DNA of 64,000 nt from Haloimpatiens lingqiaonensis (GTDB lineage Bacteria > Bacillota > Clostridia > Clostridiales > Clostridiaceae): positions 39,881 through 103,880 of the forward strand of contig NZ_CABDWS010000002.1 in assembly GCF_901447495.1 (NCBI RefSeq), read 5' to 3'. Below the pieces are notes generated by a model. The model ran no database searches. It saw only the letters and a list, made by a program, of their open reading frames with translations, and was not told where the DNA came from. Shown here one piece after another: positions 17,721-25,229 of the stretch (position 1 is the first letter of the stretch; the number at the start of each line of letters is the position of its first letter). The translations under genes and the position numbers were made by a program.

Positions 17721-18127
17721 CGGCAAAGGAATTCTTGAAACAAGCTTATCGCTTAAATGAGCTGATTAATTCCGATCTTGAGGAGTTGCAAAATCTAAGG
17801 GAACTCTCAAGAAGTGTTTCATCTCCTGTTCTTGAGGAAAAAGTCAGTAAAACAAAAAGTACTGATCCACCTTTTGAAAAATACGTGATTAGAATAGTAG
17901 ATTTGGAGAAGCAGATACAACAAGAGGTGGAACGTTTAATAAAGCTTAAGTCAGATATTCGTGAAGCGATTAACCAGATGGAAAACGTGGATGAGAAGCT
18001 GCTTCTTCGCTACCGTTACATTAACTTTCTTAACTGGGAAGAAATCTGTGTCAACCTTAATGTTTCTATGAGAACTGTGCATAGACTTCACTCATCAGCC
18101 TTGCAGCATTTAAAGGTGCCTAAATAA
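17717..18127 (+). CDS. DUF1492 sigma-like late transcription activator
   Basis: 136 residues. A long helical region (about 55-90, coiled-coil-like) leads to a sigma region-4-like HTH: LLLRYRYINFLNWEEICVNLNVSMRTVHRLHSSAL. It matches DUF1492 and the ArpU/RinA-like late regulators of Firmicutes phages. It is the last gene before a non-coding stretch with two 20-bp direct repeats and a -10 box (18130-18195), which is likely its own target for turning on packaging and structural genes. The binding claim is inference. Confidence 0.75.
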   Translation: MTAKEFLKQAYRLNELINSDLEELQNLRELSRSVSSPVLEEKVSKTKSTDPPFEKYVIRIVDLEKQIQQEVERLIKLKSDIREAINQMENVDEKLLLRYRYINFLNWEEICVNLNVSMRTVHRLHSSALQHLKVPK

Positions 18128-18129
18128 AA

Positions 18130-18195
18130 GTTGGCACACTTTGTCACAGGTTGGCATACGATGACACTGTTTGTCCGTAGTGAAAGTTATATAAT
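18130..18195 (+). promoter_or_regulatory. Probable activator-dependent late promoter
   Basis: Two head-to-tail 20-bp repeats (18130-18149 and 18150-18169), both starting GTTGGCA and matching at 15 of 20 positions, lie just upstream of a consensus TATAAT (18190-18195) followed by GG. No -35 box exists at 16-18 nt, as expected where an activator replaces -35 recognition. Confidence 0.6.
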
Positions 18196-18220
18196 GGTAG
18201 TATGGAATAATAGCAAACAG

Positions 18221-18259
18221 AAGCCTTCACGGGAGCATTTCTCCTGCGAGGGCTTTTTC
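18221..18259 (+). terminator. Terminator-like hairpin before HNH gene
   Basis: AAGCCTTCACGGGAG pairs imperfectly with CTCCTGCGAGGGCTT and is followed by a short T-run. It lies downstream of the probable late promoter, so it may be an early terminator bypassed in late transcription. Confidence 0.6.
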
Positions 18260-18281
18260 TATGGGCAAAAGGAGGTGTAGT

Positions 18282-18641
18282 ATGCCAAGGAAACCTAAGC
18301 GACCATGCTCTTATCCTGGTTGTCCAGAACTGACTGACAGACGGTTTTGTGAAGAACATGCTAAAAAGGAAGCCGCACGGTATGAAAAGTATGACCGCGA
18401 TCCAGCAACCCGTAAGCGATATGGTCGTGCATGGAAAAGAATACGTGACCGCTACATTGCGGCTCATCCTCTTTGCGAGGAGTGTAAAAGACAAGGAAAG
18501 CTGACCCCAGCAACCGAGGTGCATCACATTCTTCCTCTTGCAAGAGGTGGAACACATGATAGAAGCAATCTTATGTCCCTTTGTACTTCCTGTCACTCTA
18601 CCATCACTGCAAAAGATGGAGACCGTTGGGGAACCCGGTAG
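18282..18641 (+). CDS. Phage HNH endonuclease
   Basis: 119 residues; ATG 18282 is preferred because GGAGG precedes it by 6 nt. The HNH core is EVHHILPLARGGTHDRSNLMSLCTSCHS, with zinc cysteines CEECK before it and CTSC after. A second cysteine pair near the N-terminus (CSYPGCPE, RRFCEEH) is usual for this phage group. HNH proteins next to the small terminase take part in cos cleavage and packaging in HK97-like phages. Confidence 0.92.
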   Translation: MPRKPKRPCSYPGCPELTDRRFCEEHAKKEAARYEKYDRDPATRKRYGRAWKRIRDRYIAAHPLCEECKRQGKLTPATEVHHILPLARGGTHDRSNLMSLCTSCHSTITAKDGDRWGTR

Positions 18642-18740
18642 GGGGAGTCAAATCTTCACAGCTTTTTTGATGTGCAACGGGCGTGGGGTAACGCGTGAAA
18701 ATTCGCGGTTTCAAACAGGGTAATAGACCCATCAACGAAA
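18642..18740 (+). other. Putative cos/packaging region
   Basis: The non-coding stretch between HNH and TerS begins GGTAGGGGGAGTCAAATC (from 18638) and contains the GC-rich GCGTGGGGTAACGCGTG. In phages with an HNH gene next to a P27 small terminase the cos site is expected here. Exact nick positions cannot be read from sequence. Confidence 0.4.
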
Positions 18741-18752
18741 AGAGGTGAGTGA

Positions 18753-19304
18753 ATGGCCAAAGATGGAACAAATCGTGGCGGTGCCCGTATAGGCTCTGGT
18801 CAAAAAAAGAAACCACTTGCTGATAAAATTGCACAGGGTAATCCAGGTAAGAGAAAGCTAGAAATTATCGACTTCCAAAATACCGCTGATTTAAAGGGGC
18901 AGGAAATGCCAAAGCCAAGGGCCATGCTCTCAGCGGTGCAAAAGGACGGGAAAACCCTAGTAGCCAGCGAGATTTATGAAATTACTTGGAAATGGCTTGA
19001 GGAGCGAGGCTGTGCCCATTTGGTGCTCCCACAGCTTCTAGAACGATATGCCATGAGTGCGGCCAGATGGATACAGTGTGAGGAGGCGATAACTGAGTTT
19101 GGCTTTCTTGCCAAGCATCCAACTACCGGCAATGCTATTCAAAGTCCTTATGTAGCTATGAGTCAGAACTTTATGAGTCAGACAAACAGATTGTGGATGG
19201 AGATTTATCAAATCGTTAAAGAGAATTGTGCTACAGAGTATTCTGGTTTAAACCCACAGGACGATGTGATGGAGCGACTGCTATCTGCCCGCAGAGGAAA
19301 ATAA
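18753..19304 (+). CDS. terS: Terminase small subunit, P27 family
   Basis: 183 residues with an AAAGAGGTG site. The N-terminal basic segment (GGARIGSGQKKKPLADKIAQGNPGKRKLE) and the central helices (LVLPQLLERYAMSAARWIQCEEAITEFG) followed by PTTGNAIQSPYVAMSQNFMSQ are P27-family signatures. It recognises phage DNA for packaging. Its partner large subunit does not follow directly but lies 6.2 kb downstream at 25499, with cargo genes in between, which is unusual. Confidence 0.92.
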   Translation: MAKDGTNRGGARIGSGQKKKPLADKIAQGNPGKRKLEIIDFQNTADLKGQEMPKPRAMLSAVQKDGKTLVASEIYEITWKWLEERGCAHLVLPQLLERYAMSAARWIQCEEAITEFGFLAKHPTTGNAIQSPYVAMSQNFMSQTNRLWMEIYQIVKENCATEYSGLNPQDDVMERLLSARRGK

Positions 19305-19306
19305 AG

Positions 19307-20500
19307 ATGAGTAGATATATAATGAGTAAAAGATATTTAACAGCTGAAAGTGTATGTGCTGGACATCCTGATAAACTATGCGACATCATAGCAGATAGCA
19401 TTTTAGAAGCATGTTTACGTAAAGACAAAGCATCACGTGTCGCTTGTGAGGTAATGGCAACCAAAGGGAAAATTATCGTGGCGGGTGAGATCTCCTGCAG
19501 CGAGAAAATTGATATCAGATATATTGTGAAGAATGTGCTTAAACAACTGGGTTATAACCCTTTGAAATTTTTAATTTATGTATATGTACACAATCAAAGT
19601 CCTGATATTGCAGCTGGTGTGAATACAGCACTAGAAGCACGAAATGGAATAAACGAACAGTATGGTTCTATCGGTGCTGGTGACCAAGGGACTATGTATG
19701 GATATGCCACAAAAGAAACTAGAGAAATGCTACCTCTTCCCCTTGTTTTATCTCATAGGATTGTAAAAAGAATAGATGAAGCAAGAAAAGGTAAGCTCAT
19801 TAAAGGGATCCTTCCTGATGGGAAGGCACAGGTTACAATTGAGTATGATGGGGAGCTTCCAGTGAGAGTTAAGACCATTGTAGTATCTGTTCAGCATGAA
19901 AATAATAAAAGCCAGGAAGAGTTAAAAGCGGATATTATAAATTATGTATTATGGCAGTGCTTTGAGGACTTTCCTTTTGATAACGAAACAGAAATCTTAA
20001 TTAATCCATCTGGCCAATTTATATTAGGAGGACCTGCTGCAGATACAGGCTTAACTGGTAGAAAAATCATGGTAGATACTTATGGAGGTCTTGCTTCCCA
20101 TGGTGGTGGCGCACTTAGCGGGAAGGATCCAACCAAAGTAGACCGAAGTGGTGCTTATATGGCCAGGTATATTGCTAAACATATCGTATGGTGTGGTTTT
20201 GCTGAGAAATGTGAAGTCAGTATTTCCTATGCCATCGGTAAGGCAAATCCTGTGGCTTTTTCAATAAATACATTTGGTACAGGAACTGTTTCAGATGAAG
20301 TTTTAACCCTAGCAGCTCAAGAGGTTTTCAACCTAAGGCCTGCAGCAATTATTGAAAAGCTTAGACTTAGAAACATTCACTACTCTGATACAGCGGTTTA
20401 TGGACATTTTAATAGTTGTCTTTTCCCTTGGGAGGATGTTGATAGATACAATGAATTAAAAGCAGCGGTGGAAAAATATGTAGATAGGGAATATGTATAA
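19307..20500 (+). CDS. metK: S-adenosylmethionine synthetase (phage-encoded MetK)
   Basis: 397 residues; ATG 19307 follows AGAGG, and a second ATG lies at 19322. MetK signatures are intact: the ATP-binding AESVCAGHPDKLCD, the GAGDQGTMYGYA hexapeptide region near residue 123, and GGGALSGKDPTKVDRSGAYMARYIAK with the P-loop-like lysines. It makes SAM from methionine and ATP. The gene sits between TerS and a phage DNA methyltransferase, so it is an auxiliary metabolic gene that could boost SAM for methylation. It starts 2 nt after TerS and is probably on the late transcript. Confidence 0.95.
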   Translation: MSRYIMSKRYLTAESVCAGHPDKLCDIIADSILEACLRKDKASRVACEVMATKGKIIVAGEISCSEKIDIRYIVKNVLKQLGYNPLKFLIYVYVHNQSPDIAAGVNTALEARNGINEQYGSIGAGDQGTMYGYATKETREMLPLPLVLSHRIVKRIDEARKGKLIKGILPDGKAQVTIEYDGELPVRVKTIVVSVQHENNKSQEELKADIINYVLWQCFEDFPFDNETEILINPSGQFILGGPAADTGLTGRKIMVDTYGGLASHGGGALSGKDPTKVDRSGAYMARYIAKHIVWCGFAEKCEVSISYAIGKANPVAFSINTFGTGTVSDEVLTLAAQEVFNLRPAAIIEKLRLRNIHYSDTAVYGHFNSCLFPWEDVDRYNELKAAVEKYVDREYV

Positions 20501-20534
20501 GTAGTTATCTGCTAGAAAAAAATGCTCCAGACTT

Positions 20535-20648
20535 TTTATCTAGAAAGCACAGAATCAACTTTATCTAAATAACCATAATTTATCATTAATTTATCTAAAT
20601 TTATCATTGACAAAAAATCAAAAATAACATATGATTAAATTAGATAAA
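20535..20648 (+). repeat. Operator-like TTTATC repeats upstream of 20666
   Basis: TTTATCTA occurs at 20535, 20560 and 20590 (the last two exactly 30 bp apart, both as TTTATCTAAAT), TTTATCAT at 20579 and 20600, and TAGATAAA inverted at 20641-20648 just before the RBS. They surround the promoter at 20607-20635, so they look like repressor sites or iterons. Confidence 0.6.
20607..20635 (+). promoter_or_regulatory. Consensus sigma-A promoter for the 197-aa moron gene
   Basis: TTGACA at 20607-20612 and TATGAT at 20630-20635 with an exact 17-nt spacer, about 30 nt before the start codon. This gene can be expressed on its own from the prophage. Confidence 0.85.
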
Positions 20649-20665
20649 TTAAAGGAGGTGTTACG

Positions 20666-21259
20666 ATGAATTATGAAAAAGTAATTCTTGAAATGCTTAC
20701 ACGGATAAAGGACCTGGAAGAAAAAGTAGATATGTTACAAGAATACCAGCAAGAGTTGCAAAACAAAGATGAGGGTGAAGATGATGTAACTAGCGGAGAA
20801 GAAAAAAAGGAAAGTGGAAGGAAACGAACCCGCAGAGAGATTATGGCAATTCTAGAAGAAAAGTATGGGTATAGTGTTCGAAAAGGAAATCGCTCTGAAG
20901 GAAGTGGTATTGTAGCAAGTAAGAATGGGAAATCATACAATATCAAGGTTTCATATAGTCGTTCATACACTGATAGCGATGAGGTAATTTGCTCTGGATG
21001 GCATACTGTATTTGATAAAGAAATAGATAATCCAGATTTCCCATATTTCATCTTTGTAGTTGAAGGCAAAGAGGGTGAATTCCATTACTTTATTTTTAAA
21101 CGTGAAGACCTTATTAATGAGTTTGACGATAAGGCTTATGATGCCAACAAAAAACTCCACTTCTATTTCCGAGTAACAAAGGATGGTAAACCACTTGAGG
21201 TCAGAGAGACGGAAAAAGATATGTCTGCCTATTATAACAACTGGGATATATTCAAATAG
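20666..21259 (+). CDS. Uncharacterised moron protein, coiled coil plus alpha/beta domain
   Basis: 197 residues, AAAGGAGG site. Residues 1-40 form a coiled coil (ILEMLTRIKDLEEKVDMLQEYQQELQ), followed by a charged linker and KRTRREIMAILEEKYGYSVRKG. The C-terminal part (YNIKVSYSRSYTDSDEVICSGWHTVFDKE, then FPYFIFVVEGKEGEFHYFIFKREDLINEF) is rich in alternating strands and resembles a nuclease-like alpha/beta fold, but no clear D-ExK set is visible. It has its own consensus promoter, operator-like repeats and a terminator, so it is probably expressed in the lysogen. Function unknown; a role in defence or superinfection control is only a guess. Confidence 0.7.
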   Translation: MNYEKVILEMLTRIKDLEEKVDMLQEYQQELQNKDEGEDDVTSGEEKKESGRKRTRREIMAILEEKYGYSVRKGNRSEGSGIVASKNGKSYNIKVSYSRSYTDSDEVICSGWHTVFDKEIDNPDFPYFIFVVEGKEGEFHYFIFKREDLINEFDDKAYDANKKLHFYFRVTKDGKPLEVRETEKDMSAYYNNWDIFK

Positions 21260-21290
21260 TAAAAGCAAAACTTAAAGATTCATCAATCAA

Positions 21291-21325
21291 TAACACGCTT
21301 CTATTAAATGAGGCGTGTTTTTATT
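21291..21325 (+). terminator. Terminator after the 197-aa gene
   Basis: ACACGC (21291-21296) pairs with GCGTGT (21313-21318), followed by TTTTATTTT. It closes the independent transcription unit that starts at 20607. Confidence 0.75.
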
Positions 21326-21338
21326 TTGGGAGGTTAGC

Positions 21339-22580
21339 ATGAATATAGATAAGATTTCTATCAAGAAGTTGATCCCTGCCGACTATAATCCTAGAAAGGA
21401 TTTAAGGCCAGGAGATCCAGAGTATGAAAAACTAAAAAGGTCATTTGAGGAGTTTGGGTATGTTGAACCAATTATTTGGAATAAAACTACAGGTAGAGTG
21501 GTTGGTGGCCATCAGAGACTGAAAGTTCTACTGAGCATGGGTATGGATGTAGTGGATTGTGTAGTTGTAGAGATGGATGAGGAAAAGGAGAAGGCTCTTA
21601 ATATTGCATTGAATAAAATAAGCGGAGAATGGGATAAGGAAAAACTGGCACTTCTTATTACAGATTTAAACGCTGCAGACTTTGATGTATCTCTGACTGG
21701 ATTTGATCCAGGAGAACTGGATGATCTTTTCAAGGATTCTTTAAAAGACAAAATAAAAGAAGACGATTTTGATATAGATAGCGAGCTGAATAAGCCCGCT
21801 ATTTCGCGTTTAGGGGATGTTTGGATACTTGGTAGGCACAGACTGGTATGTGGAGATAGTACAAATAAGGAGACATTCAATACATTAATGGATGGAAAAG
21901 TTGCTAATCTGGTGGTAACTGATCCCCCATACAATGTTAACTATGAAGGTACTGCAGGGAAAATCAAGAACGATAATATGGCAAATGATGCTTTTTATAA
22001 GTTTCTGTTAGATGCCTTTATAAATATTGAAACAGCACTGGCAACAGATGGAAGCATTTATGTATTCCATGCCGATACAGAGGGACTTAATTTTAGAAAG
22101 GCATTTGTCGATGCAGGTTTTTATCTTTCTGGTACTTGTATTTGGAAGAAGCAATCCTTGGTTCTTGGAAGATCTCCTTATCAGTGGCAGCATGAACCAG
22201 TACTCTTTGGTTGGAAAAAGAAGGGTAAGCATCTCTGGTATTCAGACCGCAAGCAATCAACTATCTGGGAATTTGATAAACCTAAAAAGAATGCAGACCA
22301 CCCAACGATGAAGCCTGTTTCCTTAATTGCTTATCCAATTATGAACTCAAGCCTAACAAATAGTATAGTGTTAGACCCTTTTGGAGGTTCAGGAAGTACA
22401 CTGATTGCTTGTGAGCAGACAGATAGAATCTGCTACACCATTGAACTGGATGAAAAGTACTGTGATGTCATTGTGAAAAGGTATATTGAGCAAGTTGGAA
22501 ACTCAGACAGTGTGTTTCTTTTAAGAGATGGTTCGAAAATAAGATATTGTGACCTGCCAGACGTTGCTACCGCCGATTAA
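21339..22580 (+). CDS. ParB-domain DNA methyltransferase
   Basis: 413 residues from ATG 21339 (GGGAGG site). N-terminal ParB/Srx-like domain with LIPADYNPRK and GRVVGGHQRLKVL (residues about 12-65). The C-terminal methyltransferase has motif IV TDPPYNVNYEG near residue 194 and the SAM motif LDPFGGSGSTLIACEQ near 345, the beta-class order. Such phage fusions methylate adenine or N4-cytosine and protect phage DNA from host restriction. The phage MetK upstream could supply its cofactor. Specificity unknown. Confidence 0.92.
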   Translation: MNIDKISIKKLIPADYNPRKDLRPGDPEYEKLKRSFEEFGYVEPIIWNKTTGRVVGGHQRLKVLLSMGMDVVDCVVVEMDEEKEKALNIALNKISGEWDKEKLALLITDLNAADFDVSLTGFDPGELDDLFKDSLKDKIKEDDFDIDSELNKPAISRLGDVWILGRHRLVCGDSTNKETFNTLMDGKVANLVVTDPPYNVNYEGTAGKIKNDNMANDAFYKFLLDAFINIETALATDGSIYVFHADTEGLNFRKAFVDAGFYLSGTCIWKKQSLVLGRSPYQWQHEPVLFGWKKKGKHLWYSDRKQSTIWEFDKPKKNADHPTMKPVSLIAYPIMNSSLTNSIVLDPFGGSGSTLIACEQTDRICYTIELDEKYCDVIVKRYIEQVGNSDSVFLLRDGSKIRYCDLPDVATAD

Positions 22581-22630
22581 TGGAAGAGTATTTTCTACAG
22601 AAAGATGCTCTAAATGACTTGATATTAACA

Positions 22631-22671
22631 GCCTTTAGAGTGATATATGTATGTACCGAAAATAGAAAGGC
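22631..22671 (+). promoter_or_regulatory. Repeated hairpin leader, copy 1
   Basis: GCCTTT (22631-22636) pairs with AAAGGC (22666-22671); the loop holds AGAGTGATATATGTA followed by a CCGAAA box. The same pattern recurs at 23769-23803 upstream of the amidoligase gene. It lies just before the start of the 262-aa gene. Confidence 0.6.
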
Positions 22672-22681
22672 GGTATAAAAA

Positions 22682-23470
22682 ATGCAGATAAATTATAATG
22701 TCACAGGAGCAAAAAGAAAAGAGCTAGTCAACGCAATCAGCCAAAAACTGAATGCTCCTGCAAGATATCTTGGAGCACCTACATTTGCATATGAAGTGGC
22801 AGACTACAACATTGACAAAAACGGGGTAGTCAGAGGACCAGATAATTCTGAACTGGTTAATAATCTATTAGGCCTTCATGACTTTAAGGCGGTTACAGTA
22901 GAATTTGACACACCACTTCCAGCAGCAGAGCCTGTTCTTGAAAATATTCAAGTTCCCAATGAAGCGGCTCTTGGGGGTAGGGTAAATCCAAATAGTGATT
23001 ACGAAGAACCTCCCGTATACAACGAATCAAATGAAACCGAAGAAGCTATTAGTTTGATTATTCAAATGCCGAGGGAGGGTTTTAGCGAAACTGCACTTGG
23101 TAACCTAAAAGGATTGGTAGAAAGCAAAGAAACCCTTATAAAGAAAGCACTTGATACTGACTCTATTCCCATTATCATAAATGAGGAATTTATAACCTTC
23201 CCTTGGTTCCAGAGTGAGTGCTCCGCAGAGGAGGTTAAGGCTTATACCCACTTTGTAACAGCACTTTGTGAAATGGCAAAGAAACAGACCCGCGTCAACT
23301 CGACCGAGAAATCAGTGGAGAATGAAAAGTACGCTTTCCGTTGTTTCCTTCTAAGACTTGGCTTTATCGGGCCAGAATACAAAACAGAACGAAAAATTCT
23401 CCTCTCCAAACTGTCGGGTAGCTCTGCCTTCAAAAGCGGAAGTGCCAAGCATCAGGAGGTGAGTGAATAA
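22682..23470 (+). CDS. Amidoligase-module protein with shared C-terminal domain
   Basis: 262 residues. An N-terminal domain of about 75 residues (NYNVTGAKRKELVNAISQKL, then APTFAYEVADYNIDKNG) is followed by a variable linker and a middle domain (SLIIQMPREGFSETALGNLKGLVESKETLIKKAL). The last 40 residues (VENEKYAFRCFLLRLGFIG onward, ending LSGSSAFKSG) closely match the C-terminus of the amidoligase at 23833. Found in clostridial phages beside amidoligases; function unknown. The shared tail suggests a common partner or substrate. It ends in a TAATG overlap with the DUF4314 gene. Confidence 0.75.
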   Translation: MQINYNVTGAKRKELVNAISQKLNAPARYLGAPTFAYEVADYNIDKNGVVRGPDNSELVNNLLGLHDFKAVTVEFDTPLPAAEPVLENIQVPNEAALGGRVNPNSDYEEPPVYNESNETEEAISLIIQMPREGFSETALGNLKGLVESKETLIKKALDTDSIPIIINEEFITFPWFQSECSAEEVKAYTHFVTALCEMAKKQTRVNSTEKSVENEKYAFRCFLLRLGFIGPEYKTERKILLSKLSGSSAFKSGSAKHQEVSE

Positions 23471-23697
23471 TGAATATCATTCATCCAGAAATGCTAAAGC
23501 AACTTAGAAGTTATTACACTCCAGGAACTCGTGTCATGCTACTTAAGATGAATGACCCTTATACCAAGCTTCAGCCAGGAGATAAAGGTACGGTTACTAG
23601 TGTTGATGATATGGGAACTATCCACGTCAGTTGGGATTCAGGCAGTTCTCTTGGAGTGGTCTTTGGAGAGGATTTATGCAAGAAAATCGAAGAATAA
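23470..23697 (+). CDS. DUF4314 protein (SH3-like)
   Basis: 75 residues, coupled to the upstream gene by TAATG. The sequence RSYYTPGTRVMLLKMNDPYTKLQPGDKGTV followed by DDMGTIHVSWDSGSSLGVV is the DUF4314 pattern and reads as a small SH3-like beta barrel. It belongs to the conserved phage module with amidoligase, cyclotransferase and DUF5049. Molecular role unknown. Confidence 0.85.
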   Translation: MNIIHPEMLKQLRSYYTPGTRVMLLKMNDPYTKLQPGDKGTVTSVDDMGTIHVSWDSGSSLGVVFGEDLCKKIEE

Positions 23698-23768
23698 AAA
23701 TACACATTTTAAGCCCAATATGGCAGTAAATATGTAGATTTATATTGCAGAATTGTCTTGCTATATAA

Positions 23769-23803
23769 GCCTTTTAGAGTGATATATGTACATGCCGAAA
23801 GGA
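23769..23803 (+). promoter_or_regulatory. Repeated hairpin leader, copy 2
   Basis: GCCTTTTAGAGTGATATATG followed by a TGCCGAAAGG box; CCTTT pairs with AAAGG. It matches copy 1 (22631-22671) in the loop over at least 15 nt. It sits about 30 nt before the amidoligase start. Confidence 0.6.
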
Positions 23804-23832
23804 CAAACACACTTTAAAAGGAGCGAGATACG

Positions 23833-24732
23833 ATGTTAAGTGCAAAATTCGGGATTGAGATTGAATTTACCGGGATTACAAGGGAAAGGGCGGCTAGAGT
23901 CGCTGCAGAGTATTTGCAAGGCATTTACAGTGAAGGCGGGACATACTACGACACCAAGAAGGTAAAAACTCCAGATGGTCGAGTGTGGAAGTTTATGTAC
24001 GATGGGAGCATCAACTGCCAAAGAAAAGAAGGTAGAAGAAAAGTAGCTGCAGGTAGAGATTATAGCGTTGAGCTGGTTAGTCCAATCCTAACCTACCGGG
24101 AGGACATTGAAACTTTGCAGGAGCTAGTAAGAAAGCTTCGCAAAGCTGGAGCCTTTACAAATACATCTTGCGGAATTCACATTCATCTAGACGGTGCTGA
24201 ACATACCCCACGAAGCATTCGAAACTTTGTAAATATCATTGCAAGCAAAAATGACTTATTTTATAAAGCACTTCAGATTGCACCGCAGAGAATGAGTTAC
24301 TGCAAAAAGATGGACAGTATTTTGGTTGAGAAGATGAACCGTAAAAAGCCTAGAACCATGAGACAAATTGAGGACATTTGGTACGAGGGCTACAGCGAGA
24401 GTAGAAACACTCATTACCACAACAGCCGCTACCATTTCCTCAACCTTCACAGCTTTTTTACCGGAAACCATACAGTTGAACTTAGAGGGTTCAATAGCGA
24501 ACTTCATGCAGGAAAGATAAGAAGCTACATTGTTCTAGCACTTGCCATCAACCACCAAGCCTTAACACAAAAGTGTGCATCAGCAAAGAAACCGCAGGTG
24601 GAAAACGAGAAATTTGCCATGAGAACCTATCTAAACCGGATTGGTTTCATTGGAGATGAATTTGCAAACTGCAGAGAACATTTGACAGCAGCACTTTCGG
24701 GTTCAGCTGCATGGCGGTTTCGGGCGGCCTGA
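23833..24732 (+). CDS. Amidoligase (carboxylate-amine/ammonia ligase superfamily)
   Basis: 299 residues. The signature of the amidoligase_2 family is clear: KFGIEIEFTGITRERAA at the start, GRDYSVELVSPILTYRED near residues 76-93, and SCGIHIHLDG near 116, which together carry the ATP/metal-binding acidic and histidine residues of glutamate-cysteine-ligase-like enzymes. Members form amide bonds, for example in peptide tagging or cell-wall-like modifications. The C-terminal 40 residues (VENEKFAMRTYLNRIGFIG) match those of the 262-aa neighbour. The AIG2-like cyclotransferase next to it could reverse the reaction. Activity likely; substrate unknown. Confidence 0.85.
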   Translation: MLSAKFGIEIEFTGITRERAARVAAEYLQGIYSEGGTYYDTKKVKTPDGRVWKFMYDGSINCQRKEGRRKVAAGRDYSVELVSPILTYREDIETLQELVRKLRKAGAFTNTSCGIHIHLDGAEHTPRSIRNFVNIIASKNDLFYKALQIAPQRMSYCKKMDSILVEKMNRKKPRTMRQIEDIWYEGYSESRNTHYHNSRYHFLNLHSFFTGNHTVELRGFNSELHAGKIRSYIVLALAINHQALTQKCASAKKPQVENEKFAMRTYLNRIGFIGDEFANCREHLTAALSGSAAWRFRAA

Positions 24733-24770
24733 GCTGCCCCTAACCCACAAAGCTAAGAAGGAGGATTACA

Positions 24771-25229
24771 ATGAAGAATAAATTATACCTTGCCTATGGC
24801 TCCAACCTTAATCTAAAGCAAATGGCCGACAGATGCCCCACAGCGAAGGTGGTAGGAGCAAGTCAAATCAATGACCACCGCCTATTATTTAGAGGGGCAC
24901 ACGCGGGCGCTGTGGCGACAATCGAGCCTTTTGAGGGTGGCAACGTACCAGTTTTAGTTTGGGAGATTACACCGACCGATGAAGCGGCACTTGACCGTTA
25001 CGAGGGATGGCCGTTCCTTTATCGAAAGGAAACAATAAAAGTGAAGTTGGGAAGCAAAACCGTCAAGGCGATGGTCTACATCATGAATGATGGTAGACCG
25101 CTTGGACAGCCGAGTTGTTATTATTACAGTACAATTTTAGAAGGCTATAAGAGTGCGGGCTTCGATGTGGAAATCCTGCGCAAAGCGACAACCGATTCAA
25201 TAGAATCGGAGGAGGTAGCCAATGAATGA
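24771..25229 (+). CDS. Gamma-glutamylcyclotransferase-like (AIG2) protein
   Basis: 152 residues, AGAAGGAGG site. The substrate-loop motif LAYGSNLNLKQMADRCP at residues 6-22 and the catalytic glutamate region DEAALDRYEGWPFLYRKE near residues 74-91 are typical of the GGCT/AIG2 fold, which releases 5-oxoproline from gamma-glutamyl amides. Paired with an amidoligase it suggests a make-and-break cycle for a gamma-glutamyl linkage. Overlaps the next gene by 8 nt. Confidence 0.9.
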   Translation: MKNKLYLAYGSNLNLKQMADRCPTAKVVGASQINDHRLLFRGAHAGAVATIEPFEGGNVPVLVWEITPTDEAALDRYEGWPFLYRKETIKVKLGSKTVKAMVYIMNDGRPLGQPSCYYYSTILEGYKSAGFDVEILRKATTDSIESEEVANE

